The translations under genes were made by a program, and so were the position numbers. The notes below the pieces were generated by a model that was not told where the DNA came from, made no database searches, and saw only the letters and a program-made list of their open reading frames with translations. A stretch of DNA of 64,000 bases from Paramecium tetraurelia (Eukaryota; Ciliophora; Oligohymenophorea; Peniculida; Parameciidae), in assembly GCF_000165425.1 (NCBI RefSeq), contig NW_001799122.1, positions 319,454-383,453 on the forward strand. Direction: 5' to 3'. Below, in pieces: positions 1 to 12,509 of this stretch (positions are counted from its first letter, which is position 1; each line of letters starts with the position of its first letter).

Positions 1-1388
1 CAATTTGTAATTTTGGATTAAACATCTCTCTTATATGAGGTACTTTGAGAACCTACTTGGCTTGAGTAAATTCTGTAAACATCCTCAAAAGTATTTTATT
101 CCTCTTGAAGAGTTTCACTAACTGATTTGAAGTGAGCTTCTGCATTTGTCAAATCCTAATTGTATTTATGGTACACATACTTCATTAGCCAAATCAATAG
201 AATTTTAGATTTTCTTCAATCTGTCCTTGCAGGCAGCTGTGGCTTATAAAATAGTGATCAATTGGTTTTGTAATTTTTCCTAATGAATGAATACTTAAAT
301 TGAATACCAAATTGACATCTTCAGCAGCTAAATGTCCTCTGAATGTTTCATTCTCCTTAGTTATCAAACCTTTAAAGTCACTATATCCCATGGCTGAGTT
401 GACTTGATTGTCTTATTTCTTTCCAAATGATCCTCTGACCTCGTCCTCCAAGATATCCAAAAAGTTTAACAACTCTTATTATGCAACTGTGAATTAAGAG
501 TAATCCTTTCCAGATCCACCTTAAGCGGGAGCCTTCTATCCCTTCTCAATGATTTTATTAAAAGCTGCAGCTTCCTTTGCTAATTGTTCATAAGTAGCCT
601 TCTCTTCAGCCTCCAAAGGATGTTCAGGTACTGCTTGTTCTGGTTCATCTGTTTATTATGCTTCCTCTATTTCATGATCAGCTGCTTCTACTCCTTCTTC
701 TGGGGCGGCAGAAGTTACTTCCTATTCAGCTTCTTCAGTTTCAGTTACTGATGTTTCTTCTGGAGTCTCAGTAACTTCATCGTATACGTGGGGAGGCTCA
801 TTGTCATCGGAGGTCAATTCTGGTTCTTCTCCATCGTCAGCCAAGAAGGATTTGAGTTGGATGAATTAAGCAGATTACAATAGAGTGGGTAAATCAGTCT
901 TATATTGCATAATGATGTACTTCTTTTGCATTTTTCAACAGCCCTTCTAAGGAAAGCTATTAAATTAAGAGTTTTCTTTGAATTCTTGATATCGTTAATG
1001 AAATTAGCATTCGATTCACATCTGTTCACATCCAATCTTTAAAGTCTTTCATTATTCTCTTTGATTCTCTTCTCAAGCCAATTAATATAGCTAAGTGTTA
1101 TTCTAATGTCACGCTCTTTATTTGCCCATTCTTAATCTCTTCTATTGCATTCACCCCTTTGAGTCGATGCTGAACGTTATAAATCATTAACAATGTCTTG
1201 CTTTTGCTGATCGAAAGTCATATTATACACATTACATATTTGGTTGCTTCCCAATCACTCTCCAATTCTTATAATTGCTTGATTGTGCCATTTTTTAAAT
1301 CCCCAAGCATCTTCAACACAACATCTATTTCGTTTGATTGAGAGTATGCTGTTATTAGCAACAAAGCCATTATAGCAAAAACCTTCAT
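1..1388 (-). CDS. secreted acidic coiled-coil protein, 3' end outside window
   Basis: The start at 1388-1386 gives a classic signal peptide (MKVFAIMALLLITAYSQ). It is followed by a charged heptad-like region, then a Glu/Thr/Pro-rich acidic stretch near 620-840, then a second coiled-coil region. Short introns are visible: one of 29 nt after codons for WEATKY near 1230, one of 28 nt near 280, and one of 25 nt near 165 (GTATGTG...ATTAG). A further junction near 930-960 must exist because the frame changes there, but I could not place it with confidence. The frame is still open at base 1, so the C-terminus is missing. The architecture resembles ciliate secretory or surface coiled-coil proteins, but I do not recognise the family. 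Confidence 0.8.
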
Positions 1389-2039
1389 TTTATTAAATTA
1401 TCACACAAAAACGGTACATTTTTTAGTTTTAATTTATATAATATAAAATTTTCAACTCTTCTTCCTGCAATTTTTAGTGTTAAATCTATGAATTAAGTAA
1501 TTATTTAACATTAAAATATTATCATCGAATCTAAATATCATAGAGAAAATGTTTAGTACTCTCTAAGTTGATAAAGTGGTTACATTTTGTTATATAGCCT
1601 CTATTTAATTATAGCTTGGCCTGAATCCAAGGTACCATAAGGAATTGTTTTATTTTATTATGAGAAATATATAGATCAGCATAATAACTTGGATTATTAT
1701 CTATAGAATAAATTTTAATTAATGCTCAACACAGTTTTATCTATTTGTTTTACTTATAAGTTTAATGATGAACAAAAACTAACCTATAATCAGAATAATC
1801 GAGAGTACTTAGTTACAATTCTCTTATCTTTGAAACATTTCTTACTTCTTTTACCCCATTTAAATAACCGTAATCATTTTTTCACTGAATGTTAGTTTTA
1901 ATTTCCAATTTCATAAGGTGTGTAATACGATATGCATAGGATCATATATATTTAGATTTAAAAATTATAGCTCAAAAAGGATAAAGATCAAAATAAAACT
2001 CTATTTCTGATACTTATATATAAAACAAACAGCTCTAAA
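1389..2039. other. intergenic, no gene seen
   Basis: AT-rich sequence with no convincing frame on either strand under the ciliate code. No tRNA-like boxes or repeats were seen. It should hold the promoter of the secreted protein to its left. Confidence 0.5.
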
Positions 2040-2266
2040 TCATTCAAGAAAATTCATTATTTGAGAATGACTTCCTGGGTTTTCCTAAATCAATTTACCT
2101 TTTATTTTCTTCTCATCATCAACGTACTCGATGAAATATGTTCTAGTTTAAAGGAATATCTATAAAAGAGACTCTTCTTCTTCTTAATCTGATTTTTCTG
2201 CTCAACAATACATTTATTTTATTCCATTTAATCAGCCTTAACTTATTTCATGATTGAGCACCCCAT
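2040..2266 (-). CDS. small protein with MGC N-terminus, exon structure unclear
   Basis: A start at 2266 begins MGCSIMKQVKADQ, a typical N-myristoylation plus palmitoylation signal. A second open frame just downstream reads TRTYFIEYVDDEKKIKG and ends at TGA 2042-2040. Both pieces look protein-like but lie in different frames, and I see no canonical GTA...TAG intron that joins them. The gene therefore either has an unusual splice site or a sequence error, or only one piece is real. I do not recognise a family. If real, it would be a lipid-anchored protein of about 70 residues. Confidence 0.4.
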
Positions 2267-2745
2267 TTGATTAATTTTTTGGATTTATTTTTTTGTAATC
2301 TAAAACTTGAGACTGGAATTAATCGCGAAGGCATATTATAATATATTAGTATATATAGACAAGATACAATAAATTTTTAAATTGAAAGCTAATTCTTTTT
2401 GCCCAATCACCCTTTTTAACTTGTATATGCAATAAAAAAAATGTTAACATATGTATCAAATGTACTCCCTCGTATAAATTAAATATATTGAATCAACCAA
2501 AATAAAAATGTGATTGTTTATTTTATCTAAAAATAGATCAATTCAATTAAAAATACAAATATTGTCAAATTCAAAATATTTTAACTTTGGAATCTCTATT
2601 TCTGATGTACATTCGTTTGATGTATATAAAATTAAGTTATAAAATATTTTTGAGAATAATTTTCTAATTATGTTAAATTTATAAAGTAGTATTTACATTT
2701 TCAATAACAAATATATTTAATAAATTAAAATATTTTAAGAGATCT
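2267..2745. other. intergenic, no gene seen
   Basis: Very AT-rich, with no supported frame on either strand. It separates two minus-strand genes and probably contains the upstream region of the small MGC-start gene. Confidence 0.45.
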
Positions 2746-4053
2746 TCATTGTTATAATGTATCTTTAGAACATGAAGAACTCAATAATTTACTCTAAAAT
2801 GATAATTAATACAATTACATTTGATAAATATTAGTAATCTAACAAACTGGAATATAAACCAGCAGTGTATATAGTAGATTAATTAATATTCTTATAAATC
2901 TATTGTAATTACTGTTTGCTCTTTCGATTTGTAATAGATGATTTAATACTTGGTGCAACCTACTCTAGTAAAATATTTTACATCATATTCATCTGATTAA
3001 TTGGTTCTATGAAGTCGAAGATCAGGCATCTGATATTCATCATTAATTAAATTTAAAAGTTTTCTATTAGTCGATAATTAGCTTTCATTATTAATTTGCA
3101 CTTTATAAATGGGCGTTTGCAGAGGACTTGTATAACTTTGTTTTTTTAATCCTTTATTGTGTTATTTTTTTGATGTTTTGGTAATTAACTATCGTTAAAA
3201 GTCTGTCAAATTTTTCACTTGCTGCTACAAACCTACTATTAATTGATTTTTTTCTGCTAAGTCCCTTTAGAATTGCAAGATTTAATTTTAATACTTCTAA
3301 ATATTATCGTTAGTAGATGAAGAGTTATTTTAAAAGCTTTATGATTATTACCGAGAATTTTAAGATTACTTTGATCTATTCAAGTTGAACTCGCCTTGCT
3401 AATCCAAATCTTTTCTGCTGGATAATCCTTAACCAACGAGTACATTCTAAGTTTCAGTAGTATTAAATTGCTCCTTGTAGAATGAATTTTCTTCATTCAT
3501 TTTAGTCAACGTAGAATTAAGCTAATTTTATAGCACAAATAAACTACTTTCTATACAGAAATCTTTAATTATGTAATATCCCTCATATATTAAACTCCAT
3601 TTTCTTAAGCCTACTTTAATTCGCTTTCTTTTAGTGAAATTCTATTTTGAAATAGTTTTAACTCATTTTATAATTTTTTATTTTATGCTTCTGATTTGTT
3701 ATAAAGACTTTAAAGATCTACATTATTCTAAATTAATTATTAATGATATCGAGATAGATTTTGATTGTTTTATTCAGAATAATGTAATGCCTATTGTAAT
3801 TAAAAATTAGATTAATAAGTAGTGTTTTATTGATTTGTTTTCAAAAGCTTTTCGGAATTGTAAATCTACTCAAATTAATCAACATTCTTAGTAGAAACAA
3901 CCTTCTTTCTCTCCTAACTCGAGGCTGAAGTCTAAGATGATCTGAGATTTAGTAAATCTAAAATTTATACTTAAGTGATGTTGGTGTAATATAATAGTTA
4001 TTGGAATGAATGACTTCTGATGGCAGTTTTTTATGAGACTATCTCTATTACAT
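2746..4053 (-). CDS. Q/N-rich coiled-coil protein
   Basis: ATG at 4053-4051 opens MQQRQSHKKLPSEVI. Canonical introns fall near 3965 (29 nt), 3540 (26 nt), 2930 (22 nt) and 2800 (25 nt), and removing them leaves one frame ending at TGA 2748-2746. The middle (residues about 60-260) is a coiled coil rich in Gln and Asn, for example QRDLAEKNQLIVGLQQQVKN. A more globular stretch with basic and aromatic residues follows. Many Gln codons are TAA or TAG. No enzyme motif is visible and the family is not recognised. A structural or scaffold role is a guess. Confidence 0.75.
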
Positions 4054-4093
4054 TATTATTTATTTATTTTTATAAAAAAAACTATAACATAAA

Positions 4094-5737
4094 TCAAACT
4101 AATAGATGATCAAATTATTTATTATTTTAAATAAAAGTTCTTACTTCATGCAATTCATTAAATTACTATTTCTTTAAAAGGGATTTTGCTAATGACATCA
4201 AATTTTTGTATAAAAAAAATGAAAATTCTTTATGTCGATTTTTTACAGATTTTTAAGCCCATTTATCAAATTCACTTAGGGAATCATCAATATCGTAATT
4301 TGACAATTTGGATACATAATTATTCCTTAATGTTGGTTCTCCAGGGAATGTGAGAATGAGGTGCATGAGTAACACTCCCAAAGCTTGAAGACTTTGTTAT
4401 TTATATTGCGGTTAATCTTGTTTGAATTATTTTTGCATATCTTCGAAATAAGAGTATGAATGATTCAAGTCTGCCAACATTACCTCATTTATAGAAGAAT
4501 AGGCTTACTTAGATTTCCCCAGTGATACTCGTAGTAACCATAATGCTTTCTGGCTTGAGATCTCCATGGATTATTTGCTTTTGCTGCAAATACTCCAAGC
4601 CACTTATAATTTGGCACATTATTTCAATTATTAATTTGCTCTTCTATTCTGATGGCATTGGATTCATATAAAAATAAGAATAACTCAATAGGTTTTTAGT
4701 TTGCGAGATATATCCTGGATAGATGCAATATTCAATTTGAGTGTAGAGGAATAGTTGTTAATTTTTTGATTCAAGCCACCAATCATAATGTCTGATGATG
4801 TTTGGATGTGAAATACGTTATAGAATACGTGCTTCTTGAATTGTTAAGTAATCTTAATTAGAACTTTTTGTATTAAAAATATCTTGAAATGTAACATTAA
4901 TAGGAATGCCTTACAATTAAATCTATAATTAGGTTGTTTTTTACTCGTTTAACAAAATAAATTTAATCATCCATTGGCTTATAGACATGAAAAGTTGTGG
5001 ATTATTTCTGTTGATCCAATTCTTCATTTAAGACAATAAATTCATTTTTGAATTTATTGTTTCTTAAAAATTAGTTTTTAAAATCTTATTACACATTTAA
5101 TTCTTTCTAAATGTTGATATTGAAAAAAGAGAGAGTCAATCTTACTCGCTCATTTTTTTGTTCAATTGATATTTTTTTATTCATAAAACTATCAGCTATT
5201 GATTTATTGAGAAAGATGAATGCTGTAGACTTTATTTGTAGTGTGGATGTGATGAATCCAATGTTTATATCTTAATAAAAGATTTTAAAGAGAGTTGATT
5301 ATTAATTCTCTATTAGAAAACATGAATCTTACTTTATATTCTTAAACTGATTAGAAGTAATTAGTGTCCTAAGTAAGCCTTTTCTTAATGGCTTTTTTGA
5401 TAGCCTTGACAACCATCGTAATATGTCTGAAAAATGGATCATCACTAGAAAAATTGATTGTAATCAATGAAATAACAAGCAATTATTGAAACTAATTAAA
5501 ATCTTCTGAAAGTAGGAAATCATTCTTTTCTTTTAGATTTTCTTCCTTTTTATATAGAAGATATACATTACAAGTGTTAACATGATTTTGTTTTTATCTG
5601 TATTTGGTATGTCCAACTTTTCATTTTGAATCTCATCGAATACCTCTTCAATATAAAACTTGCTACTCATCAATTCATCAAATTGCTAGATAAGATTGTA
5701 AGCATTAATTTACTTCAATGCTGCTATACTATTACAT
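4094..5737 (-). CDS. protein kinase related to eIF2alpha kinases, altered motifs
   Basis: The C-terminal two thirds is a protein kinase fold. The N-lobe shows YKPMDDQIYFVKRV, with the likely ATP-binding Lys. Then come EARILQRISHPNIIRHYDWW and LYTQIEYC, which closely follow the GCN2/PERK pattern (LxHPNIVRYYxAW...IQMEYC). The catalytic loop is IIHGDLKPES, so HRD is HGD, and the metal-binding motif reads ADLN rather than DFG. The insert before the activation segment is short. Introns of 22-33 nt occur along the gene, for example 28 nt right after the first codons. Catalytic Asp residues are present, so activity is possible, but the loss of HRD Arg and DFG Gly suggests altered control. The assignment to the eIF2alpha kinase group is by motif only. 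Confidence 0.8.
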
Positions 5738-5786
5738 TTTAGATTATAATTATTATTTTAATATATATAAAAATACATGAATTAAT

Positions 5787-6918
5787 TCAGATGCTCATTA
5801 AACTTCTTCTACTATTGTTGTTATTCATGCTATCAACAGAAAATTAATCAGGAATCCAAAGTACTAAATTTCTACAGCCACTAGCCATCAAAAAGTGAGT
5901 AGGACAGAATTTAACAACTTTACATCTTTTTTGATGTCCATCTAATTTTGCTATTTAATTTCCATTTGGAAGACTCCAAATATGAATAGTTCCTGTTTCA
6001 CTTCCACTTATTACGTAATTGCAATCAGGAGTAAAACCAGCCTCTATCATGGATCCCTGGTTGTTAAAATCACTTAATTCACAAATCTATTTATAAACTC
6101 AATTATTTACTGTATCTAATGTATAAGCATCTAAAATAAGTATTGTGCCATCTCCAGTAGAACATAAAATATATTTGTTGTTATTACTAAACTTAATACA
6201 CTTTACTTAACTACAATTAATCTTTTTGGATTAAAATGATCCAGAATGATATTTTTTAAAATCATATAAGTATAACCAATTATTTGATATACAATAATAT
6301 TATTCCAAAAACACTACTGCAAATACTTATCCTGATGGATCAAATGCAGCTACACAAAATGTTTTTTTAGCAGATAAATCTAATAAGCCATCGGATGTTT
6401 AGTATTCTGATGCTAAATTCCACAATCTTAATGTTCCATCCATACTACAACTTAAAAAATCATCTGAGACAGGAGATAAATCTAACCAATGTATTCTATC
6501 AGAAAGGTAACTCAATTTAATTTTACATATTAGTGTGTCCAGTGAACTTTTTCAATATTTAATTATCGTGTAGTGACCAATAGTAGATATCATAAGGCTC
6601 TTTTTTTGTAACACATAAAACACATGAATTATGATGTGTAAATCTCACAAGATCTATTTCCTTCACCTTATTATAGAGTGTTCTCATTTTTCTATTGATT
6701 AGGAATTTATATACTTTCCTTAATGAACATCATACACGTTAAGAGCTTAATCATCACAAGAGACCAAATATTATCCATCTTTTGAAAAATCGATAGCATT
6801 TATATCTTTTTGCTAAATTTTAGAATCCTAAGCTTACGTGGTCTTTGAAGATTTTGCACATCTTCAATGATTGCAATTATTCAGTCGTTATTTCTGCTTC
6901 TTGCTCTTCGTGCATCAT
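5787..6918 (-). CDS. Swd2/WDR82-type WD40 protein
   Basis: ATG at 6918 (MMHEEQEAEITTEQL) leads into WD repeats such as DINAIDFSKDGQYLVSCDD. The protein ends with CNYVISGSETGTIHIWS and FCPTHFLMASGCRNLVLWIP. This C-terminal pattern is that of Swd2/WDR82, a subunit shared by the Set1/COMPASS H3K4 methyltransferase and, in yeast, by the cleavage and polyadenylation factor. The length of about 350 residues fits the family. Introns of 23-27 nt are visible near 6840 and 6700. A short Asn/Ser/Arg tail follows the last repeat and ends at TGA 5789-5787. Only 49 nt separate it from the start of the neighbouring kinase gene. Confidence 0.88.
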
Positions 6919-7213
6919 TAAATAATATAAATTATTATTATATGTATGATATATGTTTTCAGATATAGAAATTGTTAATCATTAATCTCATATAATGAGA
7001 TTCCATAATTCATCAACTTGATAAATATTAATATTATAGATATATCAGATATTGCCACATTAGCATCAACAACAATCAGACGGTAATTCCATCAAAATTT
7101 ATTTTCATCACAAAATAAAAAGTCAATTAAATAAATATATGAAAATATCAATCCATTAATCTGGTCATATACATAAAAATATTTAAAAAAACAAAAAAGA
7201 ATTAAAAATTACA

Positions 7214-7930
7214 TCAGCAACAACCACTACTATTATTCCTATTCTAGGATTAATTCTATTATTATTAAGATAAATTATTATTCTGATTGTAAGGCTATTA
7301 CTATTTCATGTTCATGACCTACTCACAAATTGAAATGAATAATTTATCCACATTATCAGATGTTTTAGCAGATGTTTCAAGAAATCGTGCATTAAATTAT
7401 TTCGCTTTCTCCAACCCTTCCTATAGGCTAATTTTTCTTTTATTCGGTATATCAGCTTTATTTCCGACTATTAATTTTTAAACAGATTTTCTCCCATACC
7501 TTTATTTAATGGCTTAAGTAAATCATTACTTATCAATATCCTCAATCCAGCTATCCACTGCATCAAATGTAGATCTTTCAGTCACATCATAAACAATGAC
7601 GACTCCATGAGCATCCCTATAATAATTATTAGTCAATGCTTTAAATCTTTCCTGTCCTGCTGTATCCCACTGAATTTACTTAAAAAAAATACAATTTGCA
7701 ATTTCACATTTAAATGCCCTATTTTAATCACTCTAGTTTTCTCTAAATAAGATCTATAAATACAAAGTCTACACCAATAGTATTGTAATATTAAGATGTA
7801 AAATAGTTTTCAGAATATCTCATTAAAATGCAAGATTTTCCGACATTGCAGTTCCCTACTATCACAACCTTTATTAGAGTATCGCTATTAATCTTAATAA
7901 GTATTACTAAGCATTAGTGTTTTTATTCAT
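7214..7930 (-). CDS. Rab-family small GTPase
   Basis: The G motifs are all visible: P-loop GNCNVGKS, switch I YNTIGVDF, switch II WDTAGQERFKALTNNYYRDA, NKAD, and ETSAK. These are standard for a Rab protein of the secretory pathway. The Q of DTAGQ is retained, so GTP hydrolysis should be normal. After the G domain comes a Gln/Asn-rich tail coded largely by TAA and TAG. It ends in SSGCC before TGA 7216-7214, the double-cysteine signal for geranylgeranylation. Two introns are clear, 23 nt just after the start and 30 nt in the middle (GTAATGATT...AAAG). The nearest subfamily is likely Rab1/Rab8-like, but I would not assign it further. Confidence 0.93.
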
Positions 7931-8686
7931 ATAATATATATTAGAAAATTAAAAATTAATTAACCTTCCAAAATAACCATTTTATATAAATTATTAAACA
8001 AGATCTTATCTTAATAGTCAAGTTATCAATTAAATAAATTTCTTAAAATTTAAATAAAAAACAGACACAAAGTATGGTTTTGGTTTTATATAGTTCTAAA
8101 AAATTTGCTTTTTATAATAAATTCAACTAAAATACTTACAGAATATTTCATATACCTGAAAGTAAGATGTCAAGAAAGTAATACACTGATTTAATCTGAT
8201 ATCAATCCTATATAAATTCTTTTGATTAAAACTTATTCATAAATCGATTAACAATTCCGTTAACTCTTACTCTTGAATATAATAAGAGATATCATGGTGA
8301 GAAAAGGCTATAATTAATTAAATAACAAAATTCAATATCGAAATATGATTTTTATAAATTTATAGAATATTATGCTATAAGAGTAAAATAAAAAAAAGTA
8401 ATTACACTTATCCATTTAATCTGTTATCTGTTTTTATAAATTTACATAAGATCCAAAAATAAGATAATCTCAAGATAATATCTCCAATATATTTATAAAA
8501 TGCACAAAATCTTTTCTCAAATTATTGGAAGTCCACAAAATATTGATTTGTATTAACATGATTATGCAGGTATATTCTGATTTTATTAAATTTCTAATAA
8601 GTTATTTCCAATTAGAAATAAAATATACCTAAATGTGAATAGCCTTTGTTGTTATATATAATTCTTTTATTTATTTAAATTCAAAT
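7931..8686. other. intergenic between divergent genes, no gene seen
   Basis: AT-rich spacer between the minus-strand Rab gene and a plus-strand gene. It must contain both promoters, but I see no recognisable element and no supported frame. Confidence 0.5.
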
Positions 8687-9438
8687 ATGAACATGAACGA
8701 CAGTTTCTTTGACAATATAGAAGTTTTAAACTAAAATGTAACTACATATAGTAAACCATAAACTATTTGCAAATCTTTAGAGCGTTCATTCGCAATTTGC
8801 AGTAATCCACCTAAGTATGTATGAATTGAAATTTATACTTTCAGCAAAAATATTCATCAACAAAGTTAATCACACAAAGACGTTTCTATATAAAGACATT
8901 AATCATACAAATTAGATTACTTTTTAAAATAATAAGTGAAGAATTCTTAAAACAATACTTAATCTAAAAGCTTTAGAAGTATAAAATAATAAGATTATAA
9001 CACAAACAATTTGACATAAAACCCTTAAAGTAATGAGTAATATCTATTTAGAATCCTATTTAAAGCAATAGATGAGATTAAAAATAAACTTGGAGAATGA
9101 TGCTTATTAATCTAATTTGAGACACAAAACCTCATCTTCACACAATACAACTAATCCTTATTAATCATCTTTAGCAACTTTAATGAAATAACAAGTAAGA
9201 TTATTAAGTTTAATGAATTAAGATGCAGAAATAATAATAAAGTTATGCCAACATATGCAAGACTTTGAACGATGAATCTAAACCAAGAATTTCTTCAACA
9301 CATAGGCAATCTATAGTTCCTTAAAAATTAACTTAAAGATAAGATTCTGTCAATATAAGAAAGAGCAATTCAGTCTATATGCAAGAATTTAGAAAAATGT
9401 TTAGCAAAAGCAAATATAGCATGCACAACAATATTTGA
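8687..9438 (+). CDS. hypothetical Ser/Gln/Asn-rich protein
   Basis: ATG at 8687 (MNMNDSFFDNIEVLNQ) runs to TGA 9436-9438 after removal of three canonical introns: about 30 nt near 8813, 22 nt near 9035 (GTAATGAG...TTTAG) and 28 nt near 9195. Each join restores an open, protein-like frame, which is good support. The product of about 220 residues is rich in Ser, Gln, Asn and Lys, has no membrane segment and no known motif, and is probably largely disordered. The C-terminus is basic (FRKMFSKSKYSMHNNI). The family is not recognised. Confidence 0.65.
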
Positions 9439-10128
9439 ATTAAAGATATCTCTATTTCAATAATAAAGTTATAATTTAAATCAATATTTAATACATTATT
9501 AATAATTGCTAATTTTTCACTATTTTTATTTAAATTTATCAAACAATGAATTTTAGTCTCCTCATCAAATTAATTTATTAATTATTTGAAGAAATCCTTC
9601 TTAATCAAAGTTATGTAAATAAATTAATATCTTGAAGATTAATTTTTCAATACTCCGTTTCAATCTGTTAATATTAATTACGTTATTTGATAATTTCAAA
9701 TCTTAAAAAATAAACTATAACTTTTCACAATTATCACTATTGATTATAAAAAGTTAATATAGTTTTATCATTTAAATTTTTTCCAACTCATAATTCTTTA
9801 AAAAATTCAGAAGGAAGCAATATTTCACTTTCAAAAAGGGGATATAACTTTATAATAATTCATTATTTCCTTAAATCTAAACAGATTTCTAAACTATAAA
9901 TTCAACTATTTTGTTATTTTTTTAGATTATCTCATATAATAATATTAATATCAAAATATAATTTTCTTATATTGAAAGTATCAAATCAACTTTGTATTTG
10001 AGTTTATTTAAAAGAAGTAAATAGAGCCTATTATATTTCTGTTGAAGATAAAAGATTTTTGAAATTTTATAAAAATAAATAATGTAAAACTAATAAATGA
10101 ATAATTTTACATTAATATAAACTAAATA
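9439..10128. other. intergenic, no gene seen
   Basis: AT-rich spacer between two plus-strand genes. Neither strand shows a frame with protein-like composition, and no RNA gene is apparent. Confidence 0.5.
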
Positions 10129-10772
10129 ATGAAGAGATAGAAGAAATCAACAACAACAGTTGATATATATTATATGGAATGCCAAATAAACAAACTTATT
10201 CGTTCAAACACAAATAATTCCATTCATCCTCAATCTCTTAAACATCATGTTGATACTCAATTAAATATTCCTAAGCGATCTACTTTACGTAAGTATGATT
10301 CTAAATAGATTTAGATAAACATAACCCAGTATTAATTGAAAACAAAATATAAGCGAGTACCATGTATTAAAAGAAGTCTCTACATATTCATGCAAGGCCG
10401 ATTTCGGAAGACTAGACTCGAAAATTTCATCCAATAAATATGGAAGAGCTGATATTACCATAGAGAAGCAATTTAATAAGACAAATAAAGAATTAGATGA
10501 TGTTTCCTAGATAATAATGGAGTAAACAAGAGAACATAGAAAATAGAAAATACCCGGAGATATTTAATCCTCTAAAAATATCAAGGAAACCAATAAAAAC
10601 ATTTTCTATCAATCTAAAGTCATCTTTTAAATAAGTTTCGAATACTAGTAGATTGAATACGGGATTGAATCTCAGTAATTAAAGAAATTTCTCTCCCATG
10701 AGAACTATGACCGAAAGACCTAATGTCGATTTAACTGGATGGCAAACAACAGAAGATGTAGAATGGGTGTGA
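10129..10772 (+). CDS. hypothetical basic protein ending WQTTEDVEWV
   Basis: The first in-frame ATG is at 10129 (MKRQKKSTTTVDIYY). One 26-nt intron (GTAAGTATG...ATTTAG, near 10288) joins two exons into a frame ending at TGA 10770-10772. The protein of about 200 residues is rich in Ser, Thr, Asn, Pro and basic residues and looks disordered. Its end, LTGWQTTEDVEWV, is more ordered in appearance and may be a binding motif. Frames without the intron end early, which supports the splice. No family is recognised. Confidence 0.6.
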
Positions 10773-10971
10773 TTTCTTTTTTTTCATTTTGTTTATAAAT
10801 GTTTATTATCAGCAGTAATTCATTGATAAAATTTTAATATTGACAATAAAAATACCATCAGATAGGGCTTAGGCTCAAAATTATATATCTAATTATTTCA
10901 TAATTTAATGAGGCATAGATAAGTACTAGTTTAGAGAATATTAAAAAAATGTGTCGTTAATCTTGTCATAA

Positions 10972-11217
10972 ATGGAAGGGGGAGAGAAATTATACATTCG
11001 ACTTAAAGAAGAAAGAAATAAAGGCATATTGATTAGAATTTTCGATATTCAATCTGATATTAAACTATCTACAGAAGTTTAGAGGAGGATTATTCTATAA
11101 TAAAGAAAGTTTATCTATTATAAAATTTCATAGTTAGCTATAAAATTGAAGTTTAAACGGAGAGAATAAGTTAAGATATACTACAAATTGAAGAAGGATT
11201 AAATTTTGACGTCATGA
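10972..11217 (+). CDS. possible short gene, weak
   Basis: A start at 10972 (MEGGEKLYIRLKEERNKG) gives about 81 codons to TGA 11215-11217, rich in Lys, Arg and Ile. The opposite strand is also open across much of 10910-11410. In a code with one stop, an AT-rich stretch this long can stay open by chance. There is no motif, no intron support and no homology that I recognise. It could equally be the tail of the minus-strand gene to the right. Confidence 0.22.
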
Positions 11218-11409
11218 AATTAAATTAAAAAATTAATATTTTCCTTGAATATCTAGATTGCATAAAAGTAAAAGAAATAAGTAAACTATGCTATTTAATT
11301 TTAGATAAAAATTCTTTTTAGTAATCCAAATTCTAGGATTCAAATTATTTTTGATGCTGACTAAATTACTCGCCCACATGATTATTAATTGTAATTTTAC
11401 CCAATGAAT

Positions 11410-12187
11410 TCATATGGTTAATGAATATCTTTCAATTTTCAATGAAGAACTTATATAATCAAGTATTTTTCCATAAGATTTGGTATATTCATATTAAAAA
11501 TTAGTGTCCATTGAGTATAAACATATCAGAATATTTTTATTTAGATCATATACTTGTCTTAATCTGGTTTGATTACCTGTTTCATTTATTCAAAGAGGCT
11601 CCATTTTACTCTATTTTAAGTTCATTATTACTATACCTTTCATCGAAATATTAAGTTCAGTAGAGAATTAAACTTTAAAGACTCGCTATAATGAAACAAA
11701 TTCGAATTCTTCTAAAACTTTGTAATACAATTTTTAGGCTTCCTTGAATTACTTTTTAAATTTTTTATAAGCAACAGGGTAGATCTAATGAATTAGAAAT
11801 CAGAAGGCAGTTTAAAAGGGAATAAAGATTAAAATGATCTATAAAAATCACTAGAATTAATGGCATTAATAATTAATAAAAGATAAGTCCATAATATATT
11901 ATTTAATTAAATTGATGTTCTATTTGGTCTGATAAGGGATTCAAAAATATTATATTTTTTGATTATTAAATTATATTATCAAAGGCTACTAACTTTTTAT
12001 ATAATATTTGAAAACAACAATAATTCGGAGTTAGTGTAGGTTGAGTCAAGAAATACTGGGATTCCCTCCTGAAGATAGTAATTATGATATTTGTTAAAAA
12101 AGTAGTATCAAAAAAATAAATATTATTAAGAAATATGAAATCATAACATCTGCCAATCAAATCTTGTGTTTGAAATAAATTACTCAT
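11410..12187 (-). CDS. hypothetical protein, exon structure partly unresolved
   Basis: A start at 12187 (MSNLFQTQDLIGRCYDF) opens a long frame. Further down, another frame reads YPVAYKKFKKQFKEAQKLYY. After a 33-nt intron near 11580 it continues as LRQVYDLNKNILICLYSMD, ending at a TGA at 11412-11410. These stretches look like real protein, but the join between the first exon and the second frame is not clear to me, and a further minus-strand frame is open downstream. No conserved family is seen. The 3' end may lie further left than given. Confidence 0.42.
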
Positions 12188-12509
12188 TCTAAGTGAAGTA
12201 ATAATAACATAATAAATTAACTATACCTCCTCAACAATTATAAGTAAATTTAATAAAATCTCTAAATATGATTTTCCTTTGCAAAATTTCAATCAATCCC
12301 TTCATAAAGTAATTTTCAATTAAATATTGTGATTTCTGCAAATTTCAATAATTAAACAACAACTATAAATTATAGAAATAAAAAATTCAAGGAAAATTAG
12401 TATAATTAAAGATGATTATAAATATAATTAAAATATAATTATTTTAATCCGTTTTTGAGTTTGAGAAATTCTGATTTCAATTTATTAATAATATAAATAA
12501 TCGTTACAT
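12188..12509. other. intergenic, no gene seen
   Basis: Short AT-rich spacer between two minus-strand genes, with no frame or motif that I can support. Confidence 0.5.
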
